A stretch of DNA of 16,089 nt from Candidatus Bipolaricaulota bacterium (GTDB taxonomy: Bacteria; Bipolaricaulota; Bipolaricaulia; UBA7950; UBA9294): assembly GCA_021129875.1 (NCBI GenBank), contig JAJOKK010000028.1, positions 1-16,089 of the forward strand, in the 5' to 3' direction. A program made the position numbers and the translations under genes. The stretch's first letter is position 1. Every line of letters begins with the position of its first letter. Positions 13,722-16,089 of the stretch are shown here, one piece after another. The notes beneath the pieces were generated by a model. That model made no database searches, was not told the origin of the DNA, and saw only the letters and a program-made list of their open reading frames with translations.

Positions 13722-15518
13722 ATGCGTGAAAAACAGAGCTTCAGCGATACTCTCATCCAAGCCTCGCCTGCCTTCTTCGTTGCTATCAATGCTGATGGCA
13801 AGACCATGATGATGAATGAGGCGATGCTAAGCGCGCTCGGCTATACCGCGGATGAGGTAGTAGGAAAGGAATATCTAACGACTTTCGTCCCCAGAAGTGA
13901 CCGCGAGATGCTCTCCCAGGTATTCGAAAAACTGGTAAAACTCCATCCATCAACCGTAAACGAGAACCGAATATTGACCAAGGATGGCCGAGAACTGCTC
14001 GTTGAATGGCATAATAGATCCGTCTTCAAGGAAAACGGCGAGTTTGACTTCTTTTTCTGCTTAGGGATCGACATCACCGAGCGCAAACGGGCGGAGGAGA
14101 GCCTGAGGAAAAGAACGGAACAAGTCATCCGCCATCAAACGACTCTCCTGGAACTAACGAAGCTGGATTACTTCGACCTAGAGTCCTCATTGAAAAGGAT
14201 AACCGAGATGGCTTCTAAGACACTGGGTGTAGAGCGGGTCAGTGTTTGGCATCTCACCGAAGACCAGTCAGAAATTATCTCTGAAGACCTCTACAAACTA
14301 AGTGAGAACCTTCATGGAAGGGGATTGAGGCTTAAACCTGGTGACTATCCTCGATATTTTCAGACATTAGAAGACAGTCGTGCCATAGTAGTAAATGATG
14401 CCTACACTGACCCTCGCACCAGTGAACTCAGCGATGGATACTTCAAACCCTTCGGCATCACTTCAGTGATGGATATTTCCGTTAGACTGCACGGGAAGCT
14501 TGTCGCCATTACCAGTCACGAACATGTAGGGCCGAAGAGAGAATGGACATTGGAAGAACAAGATTTTGCGGCCTCGATTGCCGACATGGTCTCCCTCGTT
14601 TTGGAGAGTTCGGAGCGCAAGCGGGCGGAGGAGGAGACCCGGCTCCTGCTGACGATAACACAGACAATTAGTGAATCCCGGGGGTTTTATGCGGCACTGG
14701 AGGTTGTCTTGCGTAAGGTGTGCGAGACCACGGGCTGGGATTTCTGCGAAACCTGGATTCCAAACGCCGCTGGAACAGCTCTCGAACGTAATCCGGTATG
14801 GTATAGCAGTACCAGGAGTCTTGATAGATTCAAAAGGTTAAGCGCAGAGGTCACGTTTTCACCGGACACCGGCCTGCCTGGGCGGGTGTGGTCATCCAGG
14901 CAACCGGAGTGGATCCCGGATGTTTCAACCGAGTCACAGGCAGTTTTTTTTCGTACTAAGATGGCACTGGAAGCCGGCCTCCAGGCTGCGTTAGGAGTTC
15001 CCATCATTGGCGGCGATGAGGTGCTCGCTGTTCTCGTATTTTTCATGTTTGAGTCGCGGCAGGAGGACGAGCGATTGGTTGCGCTGGTTTCAGCGGTTGC
15101 CACTCAATTGGGCTTGGTGATTCAGCGCAAGCGGGCAGAGGACGAACTCGCAACGCTCAACCTGGAACTGGAAGAAAAGATCAAAGAAAGGACAAAGGAA
15201 CTTGAGGCAGCAGTTCAGGCTGCCGAGATCGCCAACCGGGCGAAGTCCCAATTTCTAGCCGGCATGTCCCATGAATTGCGCACCCCCTTGAATGCCGTTA
15301 TCGGTTTTTCGCAGGTACTGCAGGAACAATACTTTGGCGAGCTCAATGAGAAGCAGGCAGAGTATGTAGACGACATTCTGGGAAGTGGAGAACATCTCCT
15401 CTCCCTGATCAACGATATCCTATACCTCTCTAAGATCGAGGCGGGCAAGATAAAGCTTGAACTCTCCAGGGTAAACCTGAAAAACCTGCTAGAAAACAGC
15501 CTGCTCATGATCAAGTAG
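13722..15518 (+). CDS. PAS-GAF-GAF-HisKA sensor kinase, lacking its ATPase domain because of an in-frame TAG
   Basis: The 598-residue product has no transmembrane helix, so it senses inside the cell. Domains in order are PAS (about 5-127, ending DITERKRAEESL), GAF (about 140-300), second GAF (about 310-470), coiled coil, then HisKA with the phospho-accepting His517 in GMSHELRTPLNAVIGF. The frame then meets TAG at 15516-15518 (codon 599), just where the linker to the ATPase domain begins; the downstream DNA continues in the same frame with a complete ATPase domain. As made, the protein could not bind ATP but could be phosphorylated in trans or act as a dominant partner. ATG 13722 is supported by AAGGAG (13712-13717) 4 nt upstream. 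The repeated phrase ERKRAEE at the PAS-GAF and GAF-GAF joints is typical of modular bacterial kinases. Codon use is more A/T-rich than in the central genes. Neighbouring response regulator: 15962 onward. Confidence 0.88.
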   Translation: MREKQSFSDTLIQASPAFFVAINADGKTMMMNEAMLSALGYTADEVVGKEYLTTFVPRSDREMLSQVFEKLVKLHPSTVNENRILTKDGRELLVEWHNRSVFKENGEFDFFFCLGIDITERKRAEESLRKRTEQVIRHQTTLLELTKLDYFDLESSLKRITEMASKTLGVERVSVWHLTEDQSEIISEDLYKLSENLHGRGLRLKPGDYPRYFQTLEDSRAIVVNDAYTDPRTSELSDGYFKPFGITSVMDISVRLHGKLVAITSHEHVGPKREWTLEEQDFAASIADMVSLVLESSERKRAEEETRLLLTITQTISESRGFYAALEVVLRKVCETTGWDFCETWIPNAAGTALERNPVWYSSTRSLDRFKRLSAEVTFSPDTGLPGRVWSSRQPEWIPDVSTESQAVFFRTKMALEAGLQAALGVPIIGGDEVLAVLVFFMFESRQEDERLVALVSAVATQLGLVIQRKRAEDELATLNLELEEKIKERTKELEAAVQAAEIANRAKSQFLAGMSHELRTPLNAVIGFSQVLQEQYFGELNEKQAEYVDDILGSGEHLLSLINDILYLSKIEAGKIKLELSRVNLKNLLENSLLMIK

Positions 15519-15938
15519 AAGTGCTTAAAGCATAGGATCAGCCTTGACCTCCACACCTCACAGGAGCTTGAAGGTCTTAATATCACAACGGACGAGCGAA
15601 AGCTCAAGCAGGTGATGTTCAATCTGCTCTCCAATGCGGCCCAATTCACCCCTGACGGCGGAGAGATTGCGGTGGAGGCCAGGCAGGAGGAAGAGGAACT
15701 CATCATCAGCGTCACCGATACCGGCATCGGTATCGCTTCTGGGGATCAAGAAAGGATTTTCCAGGAGTTCCATCAGGTCCGTGACAGTATAACGGGCAAG
15801 ACACCCGGCACAGGATTGGGTCTCTCCCTGACCAAGCGCATGGTGGAGATGCATGGCGGGAGGATCTGGGTGGAGAGCGAAGGGGAGGGGAAGGGAAGTC
15901 GGTTTTCGTTTACCCTCCCCCTTCGAGGAAACGATTAG
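15519..15938 (+). pseudogene. Histidine kinase HATPase_c part, separated from its gene by TAG
   Basis: Same frame as the upstream kinase portion, with no other lesion. It encodes the end of the linker and a complete HATPase_c domain: N box FNLLSNAAQFTPDGG (Asn at overall codon 638), G1 box DTGIGIASGDQERIFQEF, and G2 box TGLGLSLTKRMVEMHGGRI, ending SFTLPL before TAG 15936-15938. Without readthrough it would need reinitiation at GTG 15612 or ATG 15615, which have no SD and begin inside the domain's first helix. The single change needed to restore the kinase is at the first base of the stop (for example GAG or AAG). All downstream motifs are intact, which points to a very recent mutation, a consensus error, or suppression. 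Confidence 0.8.
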
Positions 15939-15961
15939 GGTGCGGAGGCCATGATACGCCT

Positions 15962-16089
15962 ATGGAAAAGGTCATACTGATCGTCGAGGACGATCCCAAG
16001 AGTCTTGAGCTGTTTCGGGACCTGCTACAAGTATCTAGATATACGACCCTCGAGGCAACCGATGGCAGGCAGGGAGTTGAATTAGCAAA
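15962..16089 (+). CDS. Response regulator receiver domain, truncated by the window end
   Basis: The first 42 residues (MEKVILIVEDDPKSLELFRD onward) are the start of a receiver domain, with the acidic triad E9-D10-D11 that binds magnesium, followed by the first helix and the second strand with the EATDGRQGVELA segment. The phospho-acceptor Asp and any output domain lie beyond the window. It starts 23 nt after the kinase stop, with GGAGG at 15944-15948 (spacing 13 nt, longer than ideal), and is the probable partner of that kinase. Confidence 0.88.
   Translation, partial: MEKVILIVEDDPKSLELFRDLLQVSRYTTLEATDGRQGVELA

Noticed and set aside
501..15518. Alternative genetic code (TGA or TAG read as sense)
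   Set aside because: TGA ends ahcY, the processing protease and PLD genes, and TAG ends gpsA and the kinase, at the expected protein lengths, so both work as stops here.

Overview
The window looks like a chromosomal segment of an uncultured, fairly GC-rich bacterium. The best taxonomic guess is candidate phylum Bipolaricaulota (Acetothermia/OP1). This rests on remembered likeness of the beta-helix protein's C-terminal tail and on the general gene style; no search was run. Shine-Dalgarno (SD) sites of the GGAGG type, sigma70-like promoters, GTG starts and all three stop codons occur, so the standard bacterial code applies.

Layout. Positions 1-356 hold no convincing gene but carry a good promoter. 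Positions 357-1307 hold a secreted right-handed beta-helix protein gene broken by an in-frame TGA and apparently missing its natural ATG. Positions 1413-1841 encode a stand-alone CheY-like receiver whose phospho-acceptor Asp is Asn. A long imperfect palindrome (1921-2000) overlaps the 3' end of a minus-strand gene (1967-3085) for an exported, two-HKD phospholipase-D-type protein. A divergent intergenic region with a hairpin-rich repeat and a promoter-embedded 18-bp palindrome leads into an 810-aa Lon-family AAA protease (3285-5717). About 580 bp of non-coding DNA follows. It carries repeat-like and hairpin sequences and ends in the degraded C-terminus of an EamA/DMT transporter.

The centre is a plus-strand run of well-preserved, higher-GC housekeeping genes: S-adenosylhomocysteine hydrolase (6300-7526), a carboxy-terminal processing protease (7600-8778), gpsA (8775-9770), a geranylgeranyl-reductase-like flavoprotein (9775-11010), and a large O-antigen-ligase-family membrane protein with a TPR tail (11023-13143). 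ctp, gpsA and the reductase are packed like an operon (overlap, then a 4-nt gap). The ligase-like gene seems to have its own promoter and an almost leaderless mRNA. gpsA plus an isoprenoid reductase suggests a membrane-lipid theme; the ligase-like protein adds a cell-envelope glycan theme.

The right end (13471-16089) is a two-component module. It has a good promoter, a truncated PAS fragment, a PAS-GAF-GAF-HisKA-HATPase histidine kinase cut by an in-frame TAG between its phosphotransfer and ATPase domains, and the start of a response regulator that runs off the window.

The clearest general signal is the contrast between an intact core and lightly damaged flanks, where single-base lesions hit the beta-helix gene, a receiver, an EamA gene and a histidine kinase. 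I did not find a convincing wholly new defence, mobile or metabolic system. No tRNA, rRNA, CRISPR array or transposase gene is visible.
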